Below, one piece after another: positions 35,029 to 46,255 of a stretch of DNA of 64,000 nucleotides. Numbering within the stretch: position 1 is the first letter of the stretch; each line of letters begins with the position of its first letter. Origin of the DNA: Flammula alnicola. Taxonomy: Eukaryota; Basidiomycota; Agaricomycetes; Agaricales; Strophariaceae. The notes under the pieces are model-generated. The model had not been told where the DNA came from, did no database searches, and saw only the letters and a list, made by a program, of their open reading frames with translations. The position numbers and the translations under genes were made by a program. The stretch is from contig JADNRV010000020.1 of NCBI GenBank assembly GCA_015499995.1, positions 248,001 through 312,000 on the forward strand, given 5' to 3'.

Positions 35029-36460
35029 TATACCTCCCGCTGCCAGGCGATCCACGAAGCCTGCCCATCTAGTAAGTATAACGGCATCTGCGAGGAAAAA
35101 CACATACGACAATCGAAGCATATGAAAATTGACGAACGTTCCAGGATACCTACATCCGCCGTGTGTACTGACAGTAAATATCGGGGTGGTGTGGGTGTTT
35201 TCATCATCAACGTAAGGCCTAGGGAGATACCGGTTCTATTGGCAACCCTAGAAGCGACGACGCCGTCCTCGCGAGACCGAGAATGAGATCCTGAGTGACG
35301 TCGATACATAAACGTTCGAGAAAACGCCTCGTTATCCACACGACAACGCCGTCGCCTAATTCATGACGGCGCAACTCAGCGTCCGAACTTCGAAGGCTCC
35401 CAGGCTGGGGCCTTGAGCCTAGACCATCTTCTTGCAGCTGAAGGCTTGAGGGAGCATGTGCAGGCATGCGCCCCGTGTACGGGTACACTCATGGCTCCCT
35501 TGTTTTGTGTATTGAATGGTAGTAATTGTATGGGCTGAGAGTCCCTATGTGCAGTGTGAGCTTAGAGGGGAAGAGACATTCGAACAAGTTCGAATAGAAT
35601 AGGAGCTTGGGGCCAGTGCTCGTCGACGATCGCACCAAAGACCTGGATCATAGCGCTATCGGGGTCCTAGTACTTCGTGAACACGAATTTTAGTTTTAGC
35701 ACAAGATGAGCGTGGATGAGCATCGATATCGAACATATTAATCATAGATCATGGGAATCGATAAGATAAACATACGTGGATTTGATTAAAAGAAGTGTAA
35801 TTGAAGGATGCTTATACGGCCAGAGGACTGAAGAGGGTCACCAGGCTAAAGACGACAAGCGGCCACATGTGGTCGTTAGATGACGCGGAAGAGGATTCCG
35901 GAATATAGGAATGGGTGATGGCGATCATGACGGGCGCTTGTGCCGGATCCGGAATCTCTCCCCGGACTGATTGTCCTCGCCCTTCCCCAGATCCACGCGC
36001 GTCTGTCTCCTCTGCCGCATATATCCGACATTTTCCTCGAAATACCTCCGATGTAAATAAAAGTAGACGCTGAGGCATTTAATTTTTAAATACCCACCCC
36101 ACCCTGTGTTTATTTTATTTAACATTTTAACCTTGCGCGCCATTCTACAAATGGATCCACATGGAGAAAAGTTCTCAGCCCGGGTCTCCGAGTCGAGGCA
36201 GCACAATTGACTCGTCCTGATCGCTACCAGGCCCGAGAGCTGTCTGCTTGCGTGCGTGTGTGTGAGGACGCAAATCCAGAAGGAAGGCAAGGAAGCCGCG
36301 TCATTGCGTCGATCGGGGTCCAGGATGCGCGAATTTGGCGCTTCGTCGTCGTTTCGGTGAGTATGTATATAGCTCTGTATAGCTTATGCAGGTCTAAAGG
36401 CGCTATTTTATTTTCAAGCATGGTCTTGGCGAGCGTTGTATCGATATTAATATTGGAGTG
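35029..36460. other. gene-poor stretch between the MITE and the tandem repeat
   Basis: No supported coding frame or RNA. Composition is mixed, without strong CpG loss. Confidence 0.45.
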
Positions 36461-38040
36461 CGGTATATGTGCTATTGTGGTGAATGTTGAGGCCAAGAGC
36501 CTCGCTGAGACCGAACGACGAATTCAATACCAAAACCGCATCAGCACGTACAGATTACACAGCCTTAAGTGCAAATGCATGTGTTTTATAGAGCTAAATC
36601 TGCCTCTCATGTACATTGGTATTAGGCCGTCGCGGAGATAGTTGGATTTGGACTGCCACCAGGCGCTTAAGTACATCCTCTCCCGCTCTTCTAGAGTAAC
36701 AAAATAGCGGCTCGCCAGACTATTAATATATCCTGCGATATCGATAATCGAAACGTCCGTTGGCCTCCGTCAGTCCCCACATCCCCGCATCCGAGCGATA
36801 TCGTCGTTGTATGTAAATAGGTTTATGATACCCATTCGCCAGATGTCAATCAACTCAATCGATCGCCTCAGCAGAGACGGACGGACGGTACACCAGGACG
36901 GCTGCTTATGGGTGGGCTTAACTTTCCAGGCAGCTTGGCAAGCATTGACGTGGTCATGTCGTGCGTTGGACCGGAATGCGGTATATGTGCTATTGTGGTG
37001 GATGTTGAGGCCAAGAGCCTCGCTGAGACCGAACGACGAATTCAATACCAAAACCGCATCAGCATGTACAGATAACATAGCCTTAAGTGCAAATGCATGT
37101 GTTTTATAGAGCTAAATTCGCCTCTTATGTACTTTGGTAGGCCGTCGCGGAGATAGCTGGAGTTGGACTGCCACCACCAGGCGCTTAAGTACTTTATATC
37201 CTCTCCCGCTCTTGTAACAAAATAGCGCTCGGCTCGCCAGACTATTAATATATCCTGCGATATCGATAATCGAAACGTCCGTTGGCCTCCGTCAGTCCCC
37301 ACATCGCCGCATCCGAGCCATATCGTCGTCGTATGTAAATTGGTTTATGATATCCTTTCGCCAGATATCAATCAACTCAATCGATCGCCTCAGCAGACGG
37401 ACGCTGGTACACCAGGACGACTGCTTATGGGTGGGCTTAACTTTCCAGGCAACTCAAGCATTGACGTGGTCATGTCGTGCGTTGGACCGGAATGCGGGAT
37501 ATGTGCTATTGTGCTGAATGTTGAGGCCAAGAGCCTCGCTGAGACCGAATGACGAATTCAATACCAATACCAAAACCACATCAGCATGTACAGATAACAT
37601 AGCCTTGCAAATGCATGTGTTTTATAGAGCTAAATTCGCCTCTCATATATATACTTCGGTATTAGGCCATCGCGATCTGTGTACGCAACCCGGAGATAAG
37701 TAGTTGGATTAGTAGAAACTGGATTAAAGCCACAAGGCGCTTAATTATGTCCTCCCCCGCTCTTCTAACAAAATAGCGACTCCCCGGCCTATTAATATCT
37801 CTGCGATATCGATAATCAATAATCGAGGACTGGTATAATACTATAAACTCCGTCAGTCCCCACATCCCCACATCCGATCGATAGTTATCGTCGTATGTAG
37901 ATGGGTTTATCTTTAGAGTCCTTTATCCTTTCGCCAGATGTCATTGTCAATCAACCTCAATCGATCGCCTCAGAAGATGCGGACGGACGGTACACCAACC
38001 AGGACTGCTGCGTACTTATGGCCCTGGGTGGGCTGTTCTG
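36461..38040. repeat. three tandem copies of a ~517-base unit
   Basis: The marker CGG(T/G)ATATGTGCTATTGTG begins at 36461, 36979 and 37495, giving periods of 518 and 516 bases. Each unit continues with GAGGCCAAGAGCCTCGCTGA, the TATAGAGCTAAAT block, a TCCTCCCC/CGCTCTT block, TATCGATAATCGA and a GGACGGTACACCA block, in the same order. Copies differ by substitutions and small indels, with copy 3 the most altered and longest. No long reading frame is shared by the copies, so this looks like non-coding satellite-like DNA. Confidence 0.85.
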
Positions 38041-38653
38041 CGCATTTAATTTCGAATTCGAATTCGAAGGTGCGTGCGTGCGTGTTGTATGGGCTACGGA
38101 CTACGGGCGCAGACTTCTCGGATTCGAAGAGTCAAGATCCGGCGTGTGCGAGGGATTTATGGTATACTCTACTCTATCGATCGTTCAAGCATGTAGGCAT
38201 CGAATCGACATTTTGTTGTATGTTTTTTGCATGTACAATCCATGAATCTTGGGCTCAGACATGCACTGTTGCGCAGCGTTCGCAAGCCACTCGAAAGAGG
38301 CATTCTGCCGCTTCGGTCGTCCAAAGATCTTGAGCTATTTATTTGCAAGAACACGACCTGGACAGGGTTTTCCAATGGGATGTACTGTAAGTACAACGGT
38401 TATCAAATAAATACATCGTCAGTACACGGCAAACGGCTGAATCCGGATTAATTTATCGACTGCGGTCCACGCAAAAACAATAAGCTTAAAAGATTCCACC
38501 AGGTCGCAAGAGCAGTGCGTGGAGGGCCTTTGAGCGGGTCTCCAAACCCTAGGGTACAGTACAATTGGAATTAGAAGACTTGGCGGGCGTCATTTGTTTA
38601 CAAATTACATGTGTTCAAGTGCTTATTAACGCTGGAGCGGAAATGAGCCTGGG

Positions 38654-38757
38654 TAACGAGAGGTCTCGATAAACCTGTCGCAAGTCAAAGAAAGGAAGGA
38701 AGGATGGAAAAGTAGGCCTGCAGAAGCAGGGGTGGTGCGAAGAAAATTCAAATAAAC
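38654..38757 (+). repeat. ~100-base direct repeat, copy 1
   Basis: Starts TAACGAGAGGTCTCGATAAA and ends AAATTCAAATAAA. It is nearly identical to 39291-39387, differing mainly by a short GGAA-rich insertion. The 533 bases between the copies contain no supported gene. Confidence 0.85.
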
Positions 38758-39290
38758 GGCCAACACGTCCATATCCGCACCTGGCAGAGCCTTCTAAGGC
38801 TGCAAACGCGGCGTGGTTGGGGAATGGAGCAGGCCAATGGTGTGGTTGTGGTTGTGGTAGTGAGAGGCACAGCGAAGACCTGAGAGTCGGTGTAGAAGCA
38901 CTCGTCGATAACGGAGGACCAGCCAGAGTAGTGCCCTTTGTATATGTATCCTTTCGCGTTGAGTTGGCGCTATATAGATATAGTTATATGTGGTAGACGA
39001 GGCGAGACAGGAAACTCACCCACACATGCTCGACTGCACGATGGTGTTCAGGCGAGGTGGTGGGCATGAACATCGTATTGCGGATATTCGCGCGTCTCGC
39101 TAGGTCCTGTGTATGATATTAAAAGTAGTACGCTCCTTATATTTCAGTTGAACGAATCTTATTGTTCGATGAACAGGCAAATACAACGTTAACGTTGACG
39201 GACATCGCGCCGTGGGCATCGAGTACCCCCCCTGCGCTAGTCCGTGCGACGCTATCTGTCGTTGCGGAGTCTTTGATGCCGTTCATGCCT

Positions 39291-39387
39291 TAACGAGAGG
39301 TCTCGATAAACCTGTCGCAAGTCAAAGAAAGGAAGGGAAAAGTAGGCCTGCAGAAGCAGGGGTGGTGCGAAGAAAATTCAAATAAAG
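39291..39387 (+). repeat. ~100-base direct repeat, copy 2
   Basis: Second copy of the 38654-38757 sequence in the same orientation. It lacks about seven bases of the GGAAGGA stretch of copy 1. Confidence 0.85.
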
Positions 39388-40511
39388 GGACGAAGAACGA
39401 GGAAAATACGTTCAACCAGCTTTGGGCGAAAAGCCGGTCAAGGAACTTGAGGCAAGTGCCGAAGGTGGAGACGGATTCATCGAATGATCAAGTACATTTG
39501 GAGGGTAACGCTTGGGGGTAAGGCTCCTTGATAGACGCGCCAAGAGATGTGCCTATGTGCGTACGTATAGAGAGCAGTAACGTTAAGGTGTACATACAAA
39601 GGAATGACTGATGATGATAGCCATGGCTGATTAGCATTTTGGGGTAACCGCCGACGGTGATGGGTTATCGAGGCATCGATGATAATCTGAAGGTTGAAAG
39701 GTTGTCAGCGATGAGGTGAATGGAAGACTGGTGGATGAGTGAATGATGAGAAGGTGACGGCAAGCGTGTTCATGTGAGCAAGATGCTGGCAGGCGAATAA
39801 ATGAGGTTAATCAAGTCGATGGTCAAGTCAGAGCTTAGAGTCAGACGCGGAAGCGCTTTAGACCAAGCGCCGCACATCAAGCAGTCCGGGTAAGTGAGAC
39901 ATAATAGGACTTGATAAAGGAGAAGCGGAACCAGGATGCGATCGGAGGCGTCGAGAGACCGAGGAGATGGTGGGCCATATATCCAGGTAGCGACAGTGAG
40001 GAGAGGAGGGGGGCATGGCAGGGATATGATAGTGTGAGTGTCGGTTGCGGGCTTGGCGGGGCCGCGGGGGCTTGAGGAAGGGAGACCGGGGTCGGAAAGG
40101 GTGGCGGAGAAAAGAAAAGAGAAAAGAGACAAGCCAAGAGGAAAGAAGACGGGCATCATCACGCACAAACAAGTGCATCATCATCAGCGGTGATCGATGG
40201 ATCTTGAATGGGCGGTATGGGTTGAGGGTGTGCAGAGGTGTGAGATGGGGTAGTCGATGGATGGCTGGGTGGGTGACTTGGGATGGATAGGAAGAGAGGC
40301 TATGGGATGGATGGGTAATAGACGCGAGACCGGGAAAGGCAAAGGAGTGCTTGGATCGGGGACACGTGTGCAGGACCCCGAGGAGTGTAAATGCCAAGAT
40401 CTCGATTTGAATGAAACCGAAGGGGAAGCGAGACTCTTTTGAGGTGGTCCATTCGATCCATTCGAATCCCTTCACTACTACCCAACTCCAACCTTCTACT
40501 CTACTCATAGG
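39388..40511. other. upstream region of the 961-codon gene
   Basis: Purine-rich on the plus strand, with open minus-strand frames (39770-40168, 39858-40508) that read as low-complexity Ser/Pro/Leu sequence. I treat these as composition artefacts of a long 5' region. Confidence 0.45.
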
Positions 40512-43397
40512 ATGACCACCACAGCGACCTATCTCGCCGCTGGTTCGTCTCCACGGAGCCCACAGTACCGCCCTCTCAGCCCCACTGGCATTCTCCTACC
40601 CCCACACCCCTCATACACCAGCTCTCTTTCATCCTCAAACGGCTCTGCCTCTTCTGCCTCCTCCACCTCTTCCCATACATCTATGAGCGATTCCTCTCCA
40701 GCACTCTCCTCTGCATCCACCTCAAAAGCAGCCATTACGACCTACCCCACAACCCCCGCAGCGACTCGTCCCCGCCGCATCCGCTTTGCACCCCTCCCAG
40801 ACCCGCGCCGCGCAGTCCTCATCACAGACGACGGCGATGAGCTGCCTATTCCCCTCGACGACGAGAACACTTTCCCTACCTCTTTCCTCCTCCCCATATC
40901 TTCCACCCTTTCCTCGTTGTCCCCTGCACGTGATGCCTGCGACCCAGACCCCCCGCTCATGTCTTCCGCCCATGGTGTGCATGCCCCTGCCGAAGACCCA
41001 ACTGCATCGAGCAGCAGCTCCTCGTCCACCAACTCGTACCTATCATCAGCCTCCTCATCTGCCTCCGCCTCGGCCGCATCCACCCCGCGCACCGCCACGC
41101 CAAGCGAGTACTCCCCTGTCTCCAGCGTTGGCTCCTCCCCTGTCACTCTCAACACAGCGCTGCCCGGCCTAACCCCCTCGTCCTCTTCCGCTGCCCCTAA
41201 GGATCCACTCAACTCCGCTTCGACGTCATCTTCTCCGCCTCCCTCTGCCTGGCCAAAACCACGCTCCCTATCTCTCCTCCACCCGTTTGGAAAGCGCTCC
41301 TCGGCCTCTTCCTCCGGCTCCTCGTCCCACTCTCTAACCCCTACCCCGTCCATCGATGCCTCGTACTCTAACGGGAATGGGAATGGGCACACACACATCG
41401 CCCGCAAGCCTTTCTCGCTCTCCACCGAAGAGATCCTCACCCTGGGCACCATCAACCTCTTCCGCACCGCCTCGCGCGACTCGACCGACTCGGCCTCCAC
41501 CGCCACCACGGGCTGGGGCCTTGCCCGCTGGACCAGTGCCGGCAGCAGCAATAACAACAGTAATGCAAGTACGTTATTCAATGGATCCCCGCTCGCACGC
41601 ACGCAAAGCACCCAATCCTACAAATCCCGCTCCTCCAAATCGCTCTTCTCCGCCTCGACGTCGTCTCTATCCGACTCGAAATCGTCCTCGACGTCTGCCC
41701 CTACCTCTACATCCTCCGCGTCCAAACCCTCCTCGTCCTCCGCCAAAACACCCACGTCGAAGCCCCCGAACAGGTACAAAGGCACGCGCATGCTCAACGG
41801 GCGCGTCTACGGCGCCAAGCGGCCCGCCAACGCCAACCCCTTCGCCAACGCGCGCGACGAGGAGCCCGAGTTCGTCGAGTGGGGGTACGGCGGCATGGGC
41901 TCGGTCAAGGGCGCGCGGAGCGCGGGCGTCGCGGGTAATAATAGCAAGGGCGGTGTTAATTGGGAGCGGCTGCAGGGGGGCAGCGCTGTGGGTGAGGGGA
42001 AGGATGGTACAGAGACGGGAGGAGGGAAGAGGTTGGTCAATGTGCGTGTGGAGGAGGATGATGGGAGTGGGATGGGGTGGGTTAGGAGGAGGAGGGAGGA
42101 GAGGGAGAGGAAGGCGAAGGAGGAGAGGGAGAGGGTTGAGAGGGAGGCGGCGGTCGCTGCTGTTGCGGCCGTGATTGCTGCTGAGAAGGCAGAGGTCAAG
42201 GAGGAAGGAGATGGGCATGGGAAGATCTTGAGTGGGGTTGAGGAGGTCACTGAGCCGGAGCAGATTGCGCAAGGAGAACACCAAAACGAAAAAGCGAATA
42301 ATGCAGGGGAAGGAAAACACCCCGACGAGCAACAGCAGCAGCAGCAGGAAGACACGACGTCGGAGATGAGCACGCCCACGCCCACGCGGACGTCGACCGT
42401 GGATGGCGGGGCTGCCGGCACCACACCCTCAACAATCTCTCCATTCTCCACGCTCGCCGTTGGGGAAACGACGTCAGACGACCCGGGGCCGATCTTGTCG
42501 CCTGTGTCTGTTGGCTCGGCGGGCACGGTCGTTCCGGGGGTTTATGCGGCGTTGCTTGCTGCTGATGCAGAACAAAATGAGATTGTGGAAGACGACGAAC
42601 AGAGGGAGCAGGAGCAGGAGGAGAAAGAAGAGAAGGAGGACACGACGAGCGGGATGCCGACGCCGAACGCGAGTGTGCTCAATGCGTTTGTGTTTAGCTC
42701 CGGTGGTGGCTCTGGCTCTGGCTCTGGTGCGAAGGCGGACGGGGTCGACGCAGACTCTACTACTACTTCCGCAGCCGCAGAACAGGAGCAGGAACAAGAA
42801 CAGGAACAGCAGGAGAAGGACCACGTACCCGTCGTCGTGCCTGTGCCTATCCGCCCGACGAGGCATCATTCGTCGCATTCGCATTCGCATGGCCATGGAC
42901 ATCACTCCTCGCACACGCATGCACACCACGGGCACGGCCATGCGCGCACGCACAGCCGGACGACGTCGGTCGTCCCGGTCCCGGTCAGTCCTGGGGGCGT
43001 CACGCCGAGCTCTTCTTCTTTGGTCGCAGGCGGTGGTGGGGAAGATAAACAAGCTGTCGATGGGGTTGCTGGTGCTGGTGCTTCGGACGCGGCGTCCACT
43101 GCTGGTAAAGCAACTGTTCCGCCTCTCACCGCCAATGCCAACGCCAACGCCGAACACGCAACGGCGCGCGTGCGGTCCGACTCGTCTGCGTCTGGGACGG
43201 AGAGCGGGAGCGATGCGGATGAGGACGAGGATGAGGACGAGGATTCGAACGTCGATGATGATGACGACGAGGACGACGAGGACGAGGATGAGGATGAGGA
43301 TGATTTAGGCGATGGTTTGGGAGAAGGGAAGGGCGTTAGGACGCGGAAGACGATGCTTGGGGCTGGGGTGGAGAAGGTCATGAGGCATAAGGAGTAG
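40512..43397 (+). CDS. large low-complexity Ser/Thr-, His- and Asp/Glu-rich protein, unknown function
   Basis: An intronless 961-codon frame. Order: Ser/Pro-rich N-terminus; a distinctive basic core TRPRRIRFAPLPDPRR near residue 90; long Ser/Thr tracts; FSLSTEEILTLGTINLF near 305; a conserved-looking block PNRYKGTRMLNGRVYGAKRP with NPFANARDEEPEFVEWGYGG (about 420-460); a charged probable coiled coil (RRRREERERKAKEERERVER, about 520-545); Gln/Glu runs; a His-rich cluster (HHSSHSHSHGHGHHSSHTHA, about 785-805) that might bind metal; and an Asp/Glu run near the C-terminus before TRKTMLGAGVEKVMRHKE. No enzyme domain or membrane segment is visible. Lack of introns contrasts with its neighbours. The islands of non-repetitive sequence make it likely to be a real gene. 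Confidence 0.75.
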   Translation: MTTTATYLAAGSSPRSPQYRPLSPTGILLPPHPSYTSSLSSSNGSASSASSTSSHTSMSDSSPALSSASTSKAAITTYPTTPAATRPRRIRFAPLPDPRRAVLITDDGDELPIPLDDENTFPTSFLLPISSTLSSLSPARDACDPDPPLMSSAHGVHAPAEDPTASSSSSSSTNSYLSSASSSASASAASTPRTATPSEYSPVSSVGSSPVTLNTALPGLTPSSSSAAPKDPLNSASTSSSPPPSAWPKPRSLSLLHPFGKRSSASSSGSSSHSLTPTPSIDASYSNGNGNGHTHIARKPFSLSTEEILTLGTINLFRTASRDSTDSASTATTGWGLARWTSAGSSNNNSNASTLFNGSPLARTQSTQSYKSRSSKSLFSASTSSLSDSKSSSTSAPTSTSSASKPSSSSAKTPTSKPPNRYKGTRMLNGRVYGAKRPANANPFANARDEEPEFVEWGYGGMGSVKGARSAGVAGNNSKGGVNWERLQGGSAVGEGKDGTETGGGKRLVNVRVEEDDGSGMGWVRRRREERERKAKEERERVEREAAVAAVAAVIAAEKAEVKEEGDGHGKILSGVEEVTEPEQIAQGEHQNEKANNAGEGKHPDEQQQQQQEDTTSEMSTPTPTRTSTVDGGAAGTTPSTISPFSTLAVGETTSDDPGPILSPVSVGSAGTVVPGVYAALLAADAEQNEIVEDDEQREQEQEEKEEKEDTTSGMPTPNASVLNAFVFSSGGGSGSGSGAKADGVDADSTTTSAAAEQEQEQEQEQQEKDHVPVVVPVPIRPTRHHSSHSHSHGHGHHSSHTHAHHGHGHARTHSRTTSVVPVPVSPGGVTPSSSSLVAGGGGEDKQAVDGVAGAGASDAASTAGKATVPPLTANANANAEHATARVRSDSSASGTESGSDADEDEDEDEDSNVDDDDDEDDEDEDEDEDDLGDGLGEGKGVRTRKTMLGAGVEKVMRHKE

Positions 43398-45982
43398 TAG
43401 AGCTGCGAGGGGCGGGGTGGGCGGTGGGCGGGGATTGAGGCAGCGAGAAGAGGCGGAGAGGGGCAGGAGGAGGGCAGGAGGGGAAGTGAACATCGAGGAT
43501 GTGGTTATAACGCACCTCACAGCGCGTCTTATCACTTATTCCACACCCGAGGAAAGGAAACCAAGGCCAAGCCAAGTACACGCACACGCGAGAACCGAGC
43601 ATTGGCGTTCCGAAGTTTTTACATCTTGTGGTGGGGATGCGAGGTCAGTCAACCGACTTGGCTTAATAGGAATGCGACCAAGTGCCTTGGCGGAGGAGGC
43701 ATCAGCGCGGCGGGGCGTCTAGCTTGCGCTTGGAGGTTTATAGCTTGCCTGCATCTCGGGTCGTATGGGTGGGGGGCGTTTGGGTTCTGGCTTAAACTTT
43801 CCACTCGGCTTGCCTTGGCGCTCGTGTTAAGGCCGCTTGGGTCGAAGAAGCCTGTTAATTCTCGGTCCATGTTCACACCCACGATACAACGACGAACAGC
43901 CAATGACAGACAAAGCCACAGCAGAATTTCAATTTCGCGGAATTGGAGTTAGCGGAAAGGATGTCATGCATGGGCTTTGCGCCGCATAATTTCCGTTGGA
44001 CCCGTTCGACTTGGACCGCGTTTTTCGAGACGGAGTTCCTTGGGCTGGGAGCGACACACATATGTCCATGTGATGTCGTCATGCCTGCCTGTGCTCCGTG
44101 TCGAGGAGCCTTTTTGCGTCGTTGAGCTTTCCGTCCGTCGACCCTTACGCCCGCACGCGATCGTGATCATGATTCATCAAAGCCTATTTCTCGATGCTTG
44201 TTTTGGCATTCGCCGTTATTCGCCCGTCTTTCGCTTCGCCTTGCCCTTTCATCCTTTTCTCTTGCGTCGCTGCGTCGCCCTCGAGCTCAACCCAACCTCT
44301 CTCGTCTACCTTTCGTCCTCATTGTAGAAAAACCCTTTGAGAAAACATAACCTATTTTTAGTGAGTCTCTTTCTGGTTTGCCTGTGCGAATTTCGAGAGA
44401 GTGATACGGGATGGCTAATAATGTTTGCATTGAGCAGATTCATTGTCAACATCGTCAATTCTGTCCTTTCATCATCGTCACTCATGGTCATCCATCGTTA
44501 ACACAACTCAACACAACTCAATACAAACTCTCAACACAGCTCAAGTCAATCGTCCTGCTGCTGCTCATTGTCGTCGCCCTGCACCATCCTTCCTTCATTA
44601 CCTCGCTATCGATCGATGCATCGCTCTTGCTCGCTTTCGCCGACATTACTTATGGCGTCAATGTATCCAACTATAAACTTCTCTATCCCTATCCTTCTCC
44701 TGTCCATGGTGTTCGTGCACACATGCACACATGCCAAATACACAACATACGGCACAGCATTCGTCGACTTTAGGTGTGTTTGCTCTTTGTACCATGATGT
44801 TGAGGGTTCTTGCGCTAACATCCTCTTTTTGTGTAAATTTTCAGGCCTTTAAGTCGACGTGCGTAGCCTTCTTACCATCGTCTATCCCTCCTTCCCTGCG
44901 CCTCGGCAGCGCCTTCCGACACGATCGTTTTTTTTTCCGGGTCTTATTTTTATGCTCTTTTTTCTTGGCCTTTTTTTGGGGGATTGTGACGGTGGTCGTC
45001 CTCACGTCGTCGTTCCATCTTCCCTCAATATCTTCGTGCGACATAATACCCGGTTCTTTTTTCTTTGAATACGATACATTAACGCCTTTTTCTTCTTCTT
45101 GGACTTTCCTTAACGTCATGTCGATCATAACCTACCCCTCCTCATTTTTCTTCGGTATATTATACTTGCTTTCTTGTTCGTGGACGCTCACGGACGGAAC
45201 CAGATGTTACATAATTTATTCGTCTTTCTTTCTCCTTCTTTTTCTTCTTCCTCCCTTTCTCTCTCTCTCTCGGGTTCCTCTTTTCTCTCTAGTATCTCAA
45301 GTCATATCCTTTGTTCATCGTTTCCCATTCCACTTCCCACCTCCACTTTCCCACCCACTCATCCATTATCGATTCATCTCACTATCATGCCCCTGCCTAG
45401 TAACTTTACAATAAGCATAGTCGTAGCTTTTATTCATGAAATTTTCACGTTCTTGGTGTGCGTCTGAGCTGCAAGTTGATGTTCAGGTAATAGTGAGTAA
45501 GCTGCAGCGTATGCATCTCCTCCTGGTGTGATATCTCCTTACTCTGTACTCGGGCACAAGCACTGCAGAAGTCAGGACAGATGCATACACGTGATCGCCC
45601 CGCTAGCTGACTAAGTACGCGCCTTCAAACTGAGCTCATCCTTACGCCATCCTCAAGCTCAATCTCGAGCTCGTTAACGACAACAACGCGTCACCGCGTC
45701 ACCCTCTTCTTTCATTTTGCATAAGGTTGCGAGCCTCTGCTGCTTATCTGGTTCGCGGAACGGACTTGCCTATCTATTTGGATTTCTGCTAGGTCAATTT
45801 TTATATAAATTATTTGCCGTAAACGCCCAGTGCACGAGCAGGTGGGTGGATTACAAAGTTGGAGTGTGTGATCACGCAGGATTCATCATCGTCATCCTTC
45901 GGTTATTTAATTTTTAGCAGGTGGGTGTCAGTCTGTCTTATGAATACGAAAGGAGACTGATAATCAATTCCTTTCATTAGAT
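43398..45982. other. long gene-free stretch with a pyrimidine-rich segment
   Basis: About 2.6 kb. The segment 44,900-45,400 is strongly C/T-rich on the plus strand and creates a spurious frame (44731-45414) of Phe/Ser/Leu runs. I see no supported gene; it presumably includes the glutathione reductase promoter and 5' UTR. Confidence 0.5.
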
Positions 45983-46255
45983 CTGGCGTCCCGAGCTCTC
46001 CCCTGTTCCTCCTCTTTCTCCTTTCCCATTCGTCTCCTCCCTTCTCGCTCCTACAATTACTCCCCATCCTTGAGAAAGTTCGCCACCTATACAAGTGCAA
46101 GGAAATTCAAGATTGCAGCTTTACCCTCGTCTCCCAATACCCGACTCGCACAGGTTCGTAGTGTGCACATCCTGTGTGATAACTCCGTTGTACCTAACAT
46201 CCCTTGGCTGGTCTTGTAGGTTTACAGAGCCTTTAGCACTACTAGCAACACAAAT
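45983..46255 (+). other. possible AUG-less mitochondrial presequence of glutathione reductase
   Basis: In frame with the reductase start there is an open path from a CUG at 45983 through 46153, a 66-base intron (46154-46219, GTTCGT...TAG) and 46220-46255, adding 69 residues. The extension has no Asp or Glu, many Arg/Ser/Ala, and ends in a presequence-like VYRAFSTTSN. The frame upstream is closed at 45941 with no AUG between. The CUG has a purine at -3 and G at +4. A plausible 60-base 5' UTR intron (45921-45980) ends just before it. Confidence 0.45.

Noticed and set aside
36461..38040. Tandem repeats considered as a CRISPR array
   Set aside because: Unit length of about 517 bases, degenerate copies and eukaryotic context rule this out; no CRISPR-like array exists in the window.
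39858..40508. 216-codon minus-strand frame upstream of the 961-codon gene
   Set aside because: Ser/Pro/Leu low complexity in a purine-rich 5' region; no recognisable feature.
41667..42332. Antisense frame inside the 961-codon gene
   Set aside because: Overlaps a better frame; its Arg/Leu-rich sequence is the mirror of repetitive codons on the plus strand.
44731..45414. 227-codon plus-strand frame with many Phe/Ser/Leu
   Set aside because: It follows a C/T-rich tract; the protein is low-complexity, with no signal, motif or splice context. Treated as a composition artefact.
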